The position numbers and the translations under genes are program-made. A stretch of DNA of 55,954 nt from Phlegmacium glaucopus (taxonomy: Eukaryota > Basidiomycota > Agaricomycetes > Agaricales > Cortinariaceae): assembly GCA_015039465.1 (NCBI GenBank), contig MU130343.1, positions 1 through 55,954 on the forward strand. Reading direction: 5' to 3'. Shown here piece after piece: positions 46,892 through 55,954 of this stretch. Position 1 is the stretch's first letter. Every line of letters begins with the position of its first letter. Under the pieces are notes generated by a model. It searched no databases. It was not told where the DNA came from and saw only the letters and a list, made by a program, of their open reading frames with translations.

Positions 46892-48153
46892 GATCATAGT
46901 TGCTACCCCCCTGTTTTAAACTCAGTTTTACCGGTCCCTCTATTGAGGTTCCTCATAGAGGGAACGGTCACTGGTCTAGAAGTTGTTGAGAACAAGGAGC
47001 TCTCACCCTGCTCAGAGCTTCCTCCTTGTCAAGTTTTCAGCAACACAATAACAGGATACTACATTTCCTGGTAAGTAGAACAACAGCTATCAACTCTGAT
47101 CTACTAACACCATCAATATTCATATTCAGAATACACATTTAGGACTGGTGGTGTGATTATGGCTACTGTTATGACATGTGCAATGGCATGTTTGTGCAGC
47201 GCCTGCACGAGCTCCTCCTTGTGGGTGTCCTTCCATTGGCCCAGTCAGGTATTGTGTCCTCCTGCCTCGTGAATTGTATGACTTGTATCTCTACAAGGTA
47301 CATCTTAGTGTGGTAACATTTTTCCAAATTTTGGATACTGACCGTAATGCTTCCAGACTCTATATAAAGGTATCCAGTTGCCTCTGTGTTTGCACTCCAT
47401 TCAGTAGTGGTTGGAATATGGCTTCGGCTGTGTGGGCTGGGACAGTTGCCGTTTGGAGGAGGTAGGGGGCTTTGAGAGGGTGTATTCTGCAATGGATTGG
47501 AAGTGAGGGTGCCCATGATGGATGATGTCCAGAGTGTTGAGAGTTGAGGCATAACCATATTGGGAAAGGCCGCTATGAACAAAGCAGTATGGGCGACGAG
47601 TGGGCGACTATGCCACAGAGATGCCACTCCATTGTACCGCCAACATATAAATACCTTACCACCCCATAGACGTACCTCAGTCATTATATCAAGTGACTGA
47701 GGTACGCTGTCTTATTTCATCTCTTACCTACTTCATTTACTTACATTTACCATACCTAGTATTGTCACATCACCATCTAGGTACAATAGACTAAAATATC
47801 AGTTGTTATATCAAGTGACTGAGTATTGTCACATCACTATCTAGGGTATAAGATCGTAACACAGAGCAATAGCTCATAATGGCTCTCACTCATCACATAG
47901 CCACAATGTAGAAGTATGTGTGCATTATTGCATAGTCATTTCCAGTTTAGGAATATGTCACTGTGTCACATATTTCTCTGGACTTGGATCAGTCGCACGG
48001 AGGTGGGCCAAAACTTTCATTGAAAGTAATTTATCAATTTGAGGGGTTTCTCTAGACCTGTGACCATTCCCTCTATGATGTGATGGCTGTGCAGAACCTC
48101 GATAGAGGGACCTGTATGGCTGAGTTTAAAACAGGGGGGTGGCAACTATGATC
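46892..48153. mobile_element. Terminal-inverted-repeat element (1,262 bp), unclassified
   Basis: Both ends carry GATCATAGTTGC(T/C)ACCCCCCTGTTTTAAACTCAG in inverse orientation. Weaker inverted similarity extends to TCTAGA near 46980 and 48050. No clear TSD or transposase is seen. The inside holds hairpin-forming CCTCAGTCA...TGACTGAGG repeats (47674-47703) that resemble LTR debris. Confidence 0.65.
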
Positions 48154-48214
48154 AAGCAGCTGTTAGGAATTGTTTGAAAGAATCACCTAATAAAGCAGGA
48201 TACCAAAACACATA

Positions 48215-48375
48215 CATCAGCAAACTCTGATTTTTTGTCATAGTGAGTTATAGCAAAATATAGTAAGGTATAGCATGGGTCCCTATCTCTGTAGCACTAC
48301 AGAGATAGGGACCCATGCTATACCTTACTATATTTTGCTATAACTCACTATGACAAAAATTGGAGTTTGCTGATG
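48215..48375. mobile_element. Snap-back MITE (161 bp), TSD TA
   Basis: The element is almost entirely one palindrome: arms of about 80 bp fold on each other around GTAG-CA-CTAC, with perfect pairing from TCATAGTGAGTTATAGC... inward. The ends are CATCAGCAAACTC and its inverse, flanked by TA (48213-48214 and 48376-48377). That fits a Tc1/mariner-type target, but family assignment is inference. Confidence 0.82.
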
Positions 48376-48548
48376 TAGATCTTGAAATCTCAATTTCTCA
48401 AAGAGGAAGCAGCATATCATGTGACTGTTTCCTTGCATCGCAGTTGCATCACAAACCTCTGTTAAATTTTGAATACATCTGCTCTCTGTCATAATGGCTC
48501 TCCCAGACTCTTTCCAGAACTAAGTCAGTACTTTACCCTCCCCCACAC

Positions 48549-48970
48549 ATTCCGCTCGGATCCGAGTGGATCTGAGCAGTCTGAGCGGCTCCAAGCAGAT
48601 TTCGAGCGGAATGGTCAGATCCGAGCAGAGTCCGAGCAGATTCCGAGCAGATTCCAAACAGATTCCAAGTGGATCCAAGCAAATAAGACACAAATTTATT
48701 GGGAAAATACTTCTGTTAAGGTTTTGTTAAGGTTTTGTTAAGGTTTTTGTTAAGGTTCTGTTAAGGTTAGGGAGGTATATAATTTGTTAGGGTTTTGTTA
48801 AGGTTTTGTTAAGGTTTTTGTTAAGGTTATGTTAAGGTTAGAGAGGTATATGGTTTGTTAAGGTTTTATTAAGGTTTTGTTAAGGTTTTGTTAAGGTTTT
48901 GTTAAGGTTAGGGAGGTATATAGGTTCCATTCCTAGCAGTCCGAGCGGATCCGAGTGGGTCTGAGCAAAT
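48549..48970. repeat. Higher-order minisatellite between TCCGAGCGGA repeats
   Basis: 48714-48922 holds three higher-order units. Each has 4-5 copies of the 11-mer GTTAAGGTTTT and closes with GTTAAGGTTAGGGAGGTATAT (second unit GAGAGG). It is flanked by degenerate TCCGAGCGGA/TCCGAGTGGA repeats (48549-48680 and 48943-48970). These may be the subterminal parts of a further element, but no ends were found. Confidence 0.7.
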
Positions 48971-48971
48971 T

Positions 48972-49135
48972 TGTCATCGGCAAAGGGACTACTACTACAA
49001 CGACAAGGGGGTGCACACAAGGAGTAGGATGAAGGTAATGCGGCATGGGATACGATCATAGAGTAAGAGAAGGTAAATACATACTAAGCATTCGTAGAGG
49101 CGGATACAATGAGTATCCCCTAACAGACCTTCTTT
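48972..49135. mobile_element. 3' fragment of the KH-Gag-type LTR
   Basis: It matches the 3' part of the LTR at 41022-41615 (GTCATCGGCAAAG... to ...GAGTATCCCCTAACA). It is truncated on its left by the minisatellite-bearing repeat. Confidence 0.75.
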
Positions 49136-49466
49136 CAGAGTCTACATCGCTATGTTTGCATTGGAGATTGTGAAAATTCAAGCTCATGAGATAATACAAA
49201 GCAAGCCCAGCTCTAGGAAAACCAAGAGGGGAGCTCAATAACTCAAGAAGTCAGGGCTGCCATGTCGCAGTAGTCTGGGCACTGGTATGACCAACAGCAG
49301 CGGCTCCAACTTCAATGAACACATCAGTAAACTCAGGGATTTCCCATAGTGTGTCGCAGTCATGTCACACAAAGTTATAGTTTCATATAGTAGTCCTACA
49401 GTCACATCACTATCACTATAGTGAACCATAGTTTCATAGCGTCCATGTGTTGCACACCGGTGCTGC
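49136..49466. other. Unassigned interval
   Basis: No gene or repeat boundary is recognised. ATAGTTTCATA/CACTATAGTG-like short repeats occur near 49376-49440. Confidence 0.3.
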
Positions 49467-50039
49467 TGTTAAGTTCAAGGACTCTATTCCAGAGTATCAG
49501 ATGGAGTTTATCAGAACGGAACCACAGAATGGATAAGGACTTCAGCCTCAGCATATATGCTGTGCTACCCTAAACCTTTGTGTCCTAATTTTGGAGTAGG
49601 AACAGAACAGAGTGGAACCAGAAGTCACAGGGACTTAGAGGAAGAACAAGAGGGGGAAACTAAGTTGATATTCGAAACTGAGGAATACATACAAGCTTTG
49701 AGTACTTAAATAATAAAAGGAATAGCAACCAAAATATAAAAGATAAATATAAAGTGCTGCGTTCTGCTCCTGGAGAGTCCTGCATTCCTGTGTGAATAAT
49801 CCATAGCTGGTGTGCTGACTGATAGTGGGAAAGTGATGACAAAGAAATAGTTGTTATGGCAAAGATGTGGTAATGGGTTTGGAGTAAAGTTGGAAGAGCT
49901 GGAATGATATGGAGAAGTCTCAGAGTGGGACAAAGGAAGAGTAGATCCGGATACAAGGGAAAGTACTGGAACGGAGTATAGACTACCGGAGACAACTCCG
50001 ACAGAGCTGGACCGGAGTAACATATAACGGAATGTAACA
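49467..50039 (-). mobile_element. Solo LTR, second copy of the 41904-42477 family
   Basis: It is the reverse complement of the 574-bp LTR at 41904, with many substitutions but almost no length change. The 5-bp flanks (GCTGC on the left, GCTAT on the right) agree only in part, so it is older or recombined. Confidence 0.78.
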
Positions 50040-50777
50040 GCTATCTAGCATAGTCTAGCTTTGTCACTGTGTCACATTAGAATACATCACACATTTTTGA
50101 GATTTTCATTAAGTTAAATAAGCCAACCCTAAACAGAGTCCATGCACAAAAACTAAAATTACTAAATATATAAGTTCAACACTTGTTCCCAGCGAGCTCA
50201 TCACTCCATACCACTACCACTACCACCTGACAACAATACCACAACAGCAATAACAACAAATGGTGAGCATCTCAACAAACAACAATGATAATAAATGACA
50301 AAACAATGATGACGCTTATAGTGGTGACAACAACAACATGCAACAATGACAATAATGACATGCAACAACAACATGCAACAACAACTACAACAACACACAA
50401 CAACAACTACAACAACATGCAACAACAACTATGACAACATGCAATGACAACATGCAACGATGACATGTGATGACAACAACAATGACATGGTGCGGTGACA
50501 ATGAGGTGCGGTGACAATTACGGTGTGGGATGACAACGACACATGTAAGCTCTTAATTTTCCCCTCTATCATAATTCATTGTTCTAATTCCATCTTAGGT
50601 GTAAATGACAATGACAACAATGATCCTTTACAGTAGTATAAGTAGTTATGATGTTTAGATTAGATTACTATTACTTAGTTGAATATGATTTTTTTAACAA
50701 TTTCCTTACTCTAGTTGTGATTGCTATTAGAATATTATGAGTATAGGGGCCAGGGCTCTCTAACTACAGTATTAGCC
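50040..50777. repeat. Interval with ACAACA/CAATGACA microsatellite
   Basis: 50215-50540 is low-complexity DNA made of CAACAA, CAACATGCAACAA and GATGACA units. The rest is unassigned. No gene is seen. Confidence 0.6.
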
Positions 50778-51298
50778 TAGTGATGGGCAGGGGTAACCCT
50801 GGGGTGGAATTAGACTGACCCTTACCCTTACCCTCCAAAACCCTTACCCTCACCCAAGGGTCAGGGTTTTGGAGGGTAAGGGTAAGGATTTCTGAGGGGT
50901 TGGAGGGTAAGAAACCCCAGCAGGGGTTAGTGTTTGGTCCAAATCTTTCCTCAAGCTTTATAATCCCAAGAAACCTTCAAAGTAGCTATTATTTAAAATA
51001 TGTTCAGGGTGTTGAAGATGTTTATCAATAGATTTTCAATGAAATAGAGAGGGTTTGACTAGTATCTTAGGCTACTGATTGTTGTGAAAGCAGTGAGGCC
51101 TCTTTGGATTTTCTTTTTCTCTGATTTAAAGTCATTTTTATAGATACACAACAGTTAGATCATTCTGATATCAGAGAAATAAAAATTCCTAAAAAGCCCC
51201 TGACCCTCCAGAAGGGTAAGGGTCTGTCAAGGGTCAAAAAATATGTACCCTGACCCTGACCCTCCTTACCCTTACCCTTGTACCCCTGCCCATCACTA
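50778..51298. mobile_element. hAT-type MITE (521 bp), TSD TATTAGCC
   Basis: It has TAGTGATGGGCAGGGGTA termini in perfect inversion and the exact 8-bp TSD TATTAGCC at 50770-50777 and 51299-51306. Subterminal regions are CCCTTACC/GGGTAAGG repeats that look telomere-like but belong to the element. Confidence 0.93.
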
Positions 51299-51409
51299 TA
51301 TTAGCCTAGCCCAATATAGCACATTATAGCCCTATATAGCACCGTATAGCACTCCATAGTGCTGTCTAGCGTCGGGCCATTTCCAGATAGTGCTGTCAAG
51401 TGTCACAGT

Positions 51410-52220
51410 TAGTGTTGCCACGGCTCGGCCCGGCTTGGCTCAGGCACCTGAGCTGATTGTAATGACCCAGAGCCGCCCTGAGCGGCTCTGAGTGGCTGAG
51501 CTGATTTAGGATTGCCAAATTTGTTCACCTGTGGTCCTACTTGTGTGCAAAGCCTCAGTTATACCATTTACTTGTAATTTAAGTTGTATATACAATATTT
51601 ATGATGAAAAACATGTTGTAAAATCTCCTAGAGTAAGATATCTGCATAACATAAAAATCTTTGGCTCAACTTTGGCTATATTTGTCTTGTTGTAAATATT
51701 ACCAAATATAGCCATGGGAGGCAGTTTCATGACTCTAGGGATGGGATACTGCAATTAACAGTAAAATTAATACTTAGTGTTGAATTTAGGCGAATAACGG
51801 GTAATAACGTCGAGAGCGACAATAGAGTGGAGGCTTAGGACAGTTGGTGTTAACCAGGTAAAACACTAGTTATTCGACTAAAGAACTACTCTAGTCGTAA
51901 CTACTATTTATACAAGTACAGGAATGATAACAAATATACTATTCTTATCTTTGACCTCTGGCATAATGTTCTCTTATCAGCTTATCTACCCGGAGTGAAC
52001 TCGACACTTCCAACACTTAGAATGTCTAATATAGTTGTATTATAATGTTCCAAGAAGTTTTTTCAATGGATTACCTCATACCAGTCTTATGTGACTGAAG
52101 GCATGGCTCAAGCCGCTCAGGGCAGCTCTGAGCTGGGAGCCGATTTACCAGTGCAGCCAGCCCAAAATAGTGGCTCAGCTGGACGGCTCACAGCTCGGAG
52201 CCGCGCCAGTGGCAACACTA
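51410..52220. mobile_element. hAT-type MITE (811 bp), TSD GTCACAGT
   Basis: It has TAGTGTTGCCAC termini in inversion and the exact 8-bp TSD GTCACAGT at 51402-51409 and 52221-52228. Subterminal regions are GGCTC(G/A)G and GAGCCG repeats. The interior is AT-rich and non-coding. Confidence 0.92.
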
Positions 52221-52228
52221 GTCACAGT

Positions 52229-53083
52229 AACACTGTAAACATAAGAACCTTTACTATGGCTCTATGCCACTGTCCGGTGCTGTCCGGTGCCGGTCAGCTG
52301 ACCCTGAATTTACTGATGCACTCAAATTTCTGCAATACACTCGCGCAGCTTCACATGGACCTCCTTCGAATTCTCTATTAAATGGTTGATATTCTCTGGC
52401 GTCATGCTAACACTGGCCTTGAAACCCACTTGGAAGAAGAGAAGAGGCAGCAACTCATTGATGAAAGAAAGACAGGAGGAAGAGGCACCCATGCTACTTA
52501 CTAGGGACACAGTTCAGGCTAGATGTGTTGGGTAACTTGGATTGTCCAGTTATTATCCACGCTGACTTAGAAGATCATATATAGAGTGATGCAGGATAGA
52601 GATATTTCATATATGTAAAGCCTTTGAATGATTGTCGAAGCATCCACTGGAAACCCAGGTGGTTATGGAAAGTGTCGCTTAGTGTTCAACACACAGCGAA
52701 CTCTAATCACTGTAACTTGTGCGCAGGGGCCGTCTTGGTTGGTTATTGACGAGGTCTGGGGATACTTATGTGTACCGAGCGGAGAAGTTGCATTCAACAT
52801 CAGCAAAATAGCATGCTAATAGCCCAGGTGGGAAAGCTGTAAAACGATAGTATCCATAGAATTACTGTATCTATTATGACCAAAAATATCTAGTCCGAAC
52901 CAGCATTCCTAGTAAGAGCACTAGAGCAAGGCCTTGTTTGGGCCCGGTTAACGAGGCCCATTTTCACCACTGCCCATTTTTCACCTGCTAATCACCCACC
53001 TGCATATATGTGTCACTTCGCAATGGCCAATGCACACACTAACAATTTCATGTGGTTTACAGAATAAAATATACTATTAAAAA
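52229..53083. other. Unassigned interval
   Basis: Two short open stretches (minus 52322-52510, TPENINHLIENSKEVHVKLRE; plus 52628-52819, CRLVFNTQRTLITVTCAQ) could be gene fragments, but neither has a recognisable family or neighbouring exons. Confidence 0.3.
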
Positions 53084-54158
53084 TTAAAATACAACTTCAT
53101 GCGTATGGTGATCAGCAAACTGATTTACATAGTAAGCAGCAAAAGCATCAAGAGAATGTGTATAGTGAAAGTTGACAGGAAGAAATTGGTTACCGAAGAC
53201 CAGTAAAAGGTGAGCCCCTCGGAGAAATGTATCAAGATGAATAACGGAACATAGACGCTCATGCTGGCGAATATCAGGGCATACTTTCCACATGCCACTC
53301 ACTGGATCGCATGATCGCCCCCTCGTTGAGTACCATTCCACCAATGCACATGGATAGTACAATCCTTCATGGTGAAAGGAAAAAAAAAGCTGTACACGGA
53401 CAACACTCATACCTTTCATCCCAGGCTTATCTTCATTCTCAATTACAAAGGCACAGTCATGTCTCGGTGCTTTCTTTCGCCAAAGTGGACAAGCACGGAT
53501 GCGCTCCCTCCGCATGCCATGAAGTCCACATTCATCACTTGGAGCAAAAAAAGAAGCGACAGCCGAATGATAAACCGAAATCTTGCTGTTAATTGATGGG
53601 TAATCATCTATGAGAACATCCTCAGCAGATGTGTTGGGGTTCAATTGCTCGAAAAGAAAACGGCGTGTTAATTGAGGAAGGTGAGGCTGGTTAATATGAA
53701 AGGCAAGGCCGGCGAGGTCTCGTGGATAATTACAAACTATGAAATATTTATCCATTCAATTAAAATCAATGAATTAATGAATGGCGTACGCACTACGAGT
53801 TCGAGCCAACACAACATTACCCTGCACCATTTCCACCCTGGGCAGGTCCACCGCTGATTCGTTGTTAGACTCATTACCATCTGGATCATCACCTGCTTCT
53901 CACTTATCCGATTGACGAGTGGCAATATTTAAGGCTTCTTGAGGATGAAGGGAGGCCGGCGGCAACATGCCTCGATCGACAAAATCAACAGCGGCTGCCA
54001 TGAGCTTGTCAAGGCGTTGATTTGTGAGAAGCATTTGACCCAATGCCTCATAACGATTGGAACGTCGCCAGGGCTTCTTGACAGCTGTGATATGGTGAGA
54101 CTCTGTGATTGAAGAGCATACGCCATTCGGAGCGCCAAACTCCTGGATGAGATGACGG
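53084..54158 (-). pseudogene. Second Plavaka transposase fragment
   Basis: The C-terminal third of a Plavaka transposase: FGAPNGVCSSITESHHITAVKKPWRRSNRYEALGQMLLTNQRLDKL (near 54150-54000), then after a gap YHSAVASFFAPSDECGLHGM, KPGMKGMSVVRVQLFFSFHH and the terminal VNQFADHHTHEVVF. It is cut off on its N-terminal side at 54158 by the Gypsy LTR starting at 54159. It is clearly diverged from the copy at 28922-32178. Confidence 0.82.
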
Positions 54159-54393
54159 TGTCGCGCACCAATACTGATTGGTAGCGTGAGAAGAAAGCTT
54201 AAAAGTCGCCATCATGAAAATAAGCGGACTTTGAATTTGCTTACCTATTTTGGAAGCGGCCCTGAATCACGTTCCTGGTCAACAAAACCATTCGTTCAAC
54301 GATAACATCCTCATCGCTCATCATATCCCCAATGTCCTCCACTATGTTGTCTATCATTTACACTATCGACATGCTCCTTAACATCTACCATCC
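54159..54393 (+). mobile_element. Gypsy-type LTR copy C, normal-orientation part
   Basis: These 235 bases align without a gap to 38186-38420 of copy B, with a few substitutions. The LTR landed inside the Plavaka transposase fragment. At 54393/54394 the match stops abruptly in the middle of the LTR, where the text-reversed segment starts. Confidence 0.92.
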
Positions 54394-55954
54394 TACTCTC
54401 GGAACTCGAAGACGGTAAGAAACCACTATTTACCCCCTTCAGGAAGCTGTTAAAGTGCACATCTTGCTAGTGTCATTCTTACGTACTTAGCTGTAAATAG
54501 TCTTAGTCAACGCTGTAATATCTTCGACTTATTAACTAGCGTAACAACCTCCTTCAGTCAGTGAAGTCTGGTCACTGGAAACTTAAATCCTCGCCATCTA
54601 ACTACTCCCTAACCGTAAAGACGTCCTTGAGCTCCTAACCCCCATCAGTACCATTTCCTACACTCTCCCTCTAAATTAACTTGCAAACAACCACCTCTCT
54701 CACTAACTATATCCTAAATCTACTTCTCTAACTCAACCTCCTCACTAAAACCCTGCTATGGTCTCTACTAAACTATTCTCATCTTCACACTATCTTCAGA
54801 CTTATTGGGAGGGAGCGCCACCCGAGGTCTATATTTAGCAACAACAACAACATATATTTGTGGTTGGTCTCTCGTCACCTGGTCTGGAATCCAGTTTTCT
54901 GAGGGACAACAAGCAAATCCCTTCCATATTGGAACTGAAAATTGTGTGTCTCCATTCCCCTTTCTTATCTCTTCTCTTCCTCCTCCTACTTCCAGAACCT
55001 TCTACTTACTCCATATTCTGTTCCTACTCCTACTCGTTCTCTCTCAGAAGTCATTCTGATATCGCCAACTCCTTATCCCCTATCTAACTGTCATTCCCCG
55101 TTCTTTTCGCTTGAATTCCCTCCTTAAGTGACCTTAAGGTGACTCTCCTACTGACAACCCCTCATTCTTACTTAACTTCCACTTGATGGATAGGACCATG
55201 TTTTCTCGTCATAAATATGGGATTCCTACTCCGATACATTTTGTTATTTTTTCTTTTTTCATGCGCGACAGTTTCCTTCTTTCTATTTCTCTCCTGTCGA
55301 CGCTCTTCTTTTCTTGTTACCTTTTCTTTTTCCTTGTTATTTTTTTAGACATTTCACAGTTTCACGCTCTCTTTTCTTTTCTTCCGTCACATGTATCAGG
55401 TTATCGTTTTTATATAGTTGAGGTATCCGCACACCAGTACAGTTTTTATACTTTCCAGGACTCAGTTGTGAACTTTCCGCGTCGGAACAAGGGCTCTTTT
55501 GTGATGAACGGGTACTAGGGTACAGCGCGTCGGAACTATTGTGAACTGTGTGACGCTCTTATTAGGAGACGACGACTAAGTAGACGTTAAGGACGAATCA
55601 GCACTAGGAGGACCTGAAGGATTTAACAGTATTTCTCCCACCCTTCCGAAGTCCATGGCGCACTTACTACCAAAACCGTCACTTACTATTCTATTCTCCA
55701 TCTACTCACTCCTATCCCCTGACTCACTCTAGGTCCTCGCTCCATACCGTTCTATCTATCGACTTCTCTTCTGAACACCCAGGTATCGGTGTTGTTGCTA
55801 CTGTTTCGGAAACTGTATTACCCTCTACATCGACTACGCAGGTATTTGCCCGGCAAGAACTTTACTATCCGGTATCTACGCTAGTTTGCACTCGGCTACT
55901 GGCTATGCTTATCATCTAACTAGCGAAACAACATAGTGATCGGTTCCCTGTTTG
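54394..55954. other. Text-reversed segment (Gypsy LTR rest, primer-binding site, gag start)
   Basis: Read from 55954 back to 54394 without complementing, the sequence continues copy C exactly where it stopped: ...CTACCATCC at 54393 joins GTTTGTCCCTTGGCTAG read back from 55954, as in copy B at 38412-38437. About 1,180 bases then follow copy B to its end. Next come TGGAGCCCACCGCGAGGG (positions 54828 back to 54811), a primer-binding site complementary to a tRNA 3' end in CCA, and an ATG (54650 back to 54648) opening about 85 Gag-like codons (MTTPNPRVPAEMP...; F-KGHWSEVTDFLQQCD). In the given direction it codes for nothing. Confidence 0.95.

Noticed and set aside
50215..50540. Regularly spaced short repeats that might suggest a CRISPR-like array
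   Set aside because: They are a microsatellite of CAACAA/GATGACA units without unique spacers, in a eukaryotic genome.
50778..51298. CCCTTACC/GGGTAAGG runs suggesting interstitial telomere repeats
   Set aside because: The runs are subterminal repeats inside a hAT-type element with exact TIRs and TSD. The unit also differs from the usual fungal TTAGGG.
54805..55518. Open frames of 60-111 codons, hydrophobic and Ser/Leu/Phe-rich
   Set aside because: They lie in the text-reversed segment, so any translation in the given direction is meaningless.

Overview
The window is nuclear DNA of a basidiomycete fungus, most likely an Agaricomycete. The evidence is a set of intron-rich genes with 45-60 nt introns, an almost gapless gene order with divergent and convergent pairs 28-100 bp apart, fungal-type proteins (including the DASH kinetochore subunit DUO1), and Plavaka, Copia, Gypsy and hAT elements of the kind common in Agaricomycetes.

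Layout. 1-2296: a partial Gypsy-type LTR followed by non-coding repeat remnants. 2297-24703: the housekeeping block, with TOP1 (-), NDUFB3 (+), CDS1 (+), RPS23 (-), mitochondrial TyrRS (+), a TM9SF/EMP70 protein (-), queuine tRNA-ribosyltransferase QTRT1 (+), DEAD-box helicase DBP10 (-), DUO1 (+), one unrecognised small gene and one frameshifted lineage-specific gene. 24704-55954: almost only transposable elements, many of which can be bounded to the base by target-site duplications (TSDs).

Two structural anomalies dominate. (1) 2297-4451 and 6583-8737 form a 2,155-bp inverted duplication, with only two mismatches noticed (both at the outer edge), around the TOP1/CDS1 junction. One copy joins to full TOP1 and the other to full CDS1. 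This is the pattern expected from one small inversion with staggered breaks (or a fold-back assembly error). (2) The last 1,561 bases (54394-55954) are written backwards: they match the Gypsy LTR at 38421-39597 only if the text is reversed WITHOUT complementing. Read backwards, they give the rest of the LTR, a primer-binding site and the start of a Gag frame. No DNA transaction can do this, so I take it as an artefact of data handling; genes must not be called there.

The repeat block can be read as stratigraphy. An old Gypsy LTR (about 36900-42590) was invaded by a solo LTR (37329-37834), a KH-domain-Gag LTR element (37948-41615) and another solo LTR (41904-42477). The KH-Gag element's own LTRs were then hit by two further LTRs (38186-39597 and 41177-41436). 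A gag-only Copia element (44056-46122) carries a nested solo LTR (45559-45920). Four hAT-type elements (26043-28208, 46212-46670, 50778-51298, 51410-52220) have 8-bp TSDs and TAGTG termini, but each uses a different short subterminal motif; one carries a captured dsRNA-binding-domain gene fragment. A complete Plavaka-type element (28729-35216) has 28-bp perfect terminal inverted repeats and two divergent genes.

Gene models were spliced by eye from GT-AG (once GC-AG) sites and frame continuity. TOP1, CDS1 and RPS23 were checked to be frame-consistent over all exons. Family names rest on motif recognition, not on searches.
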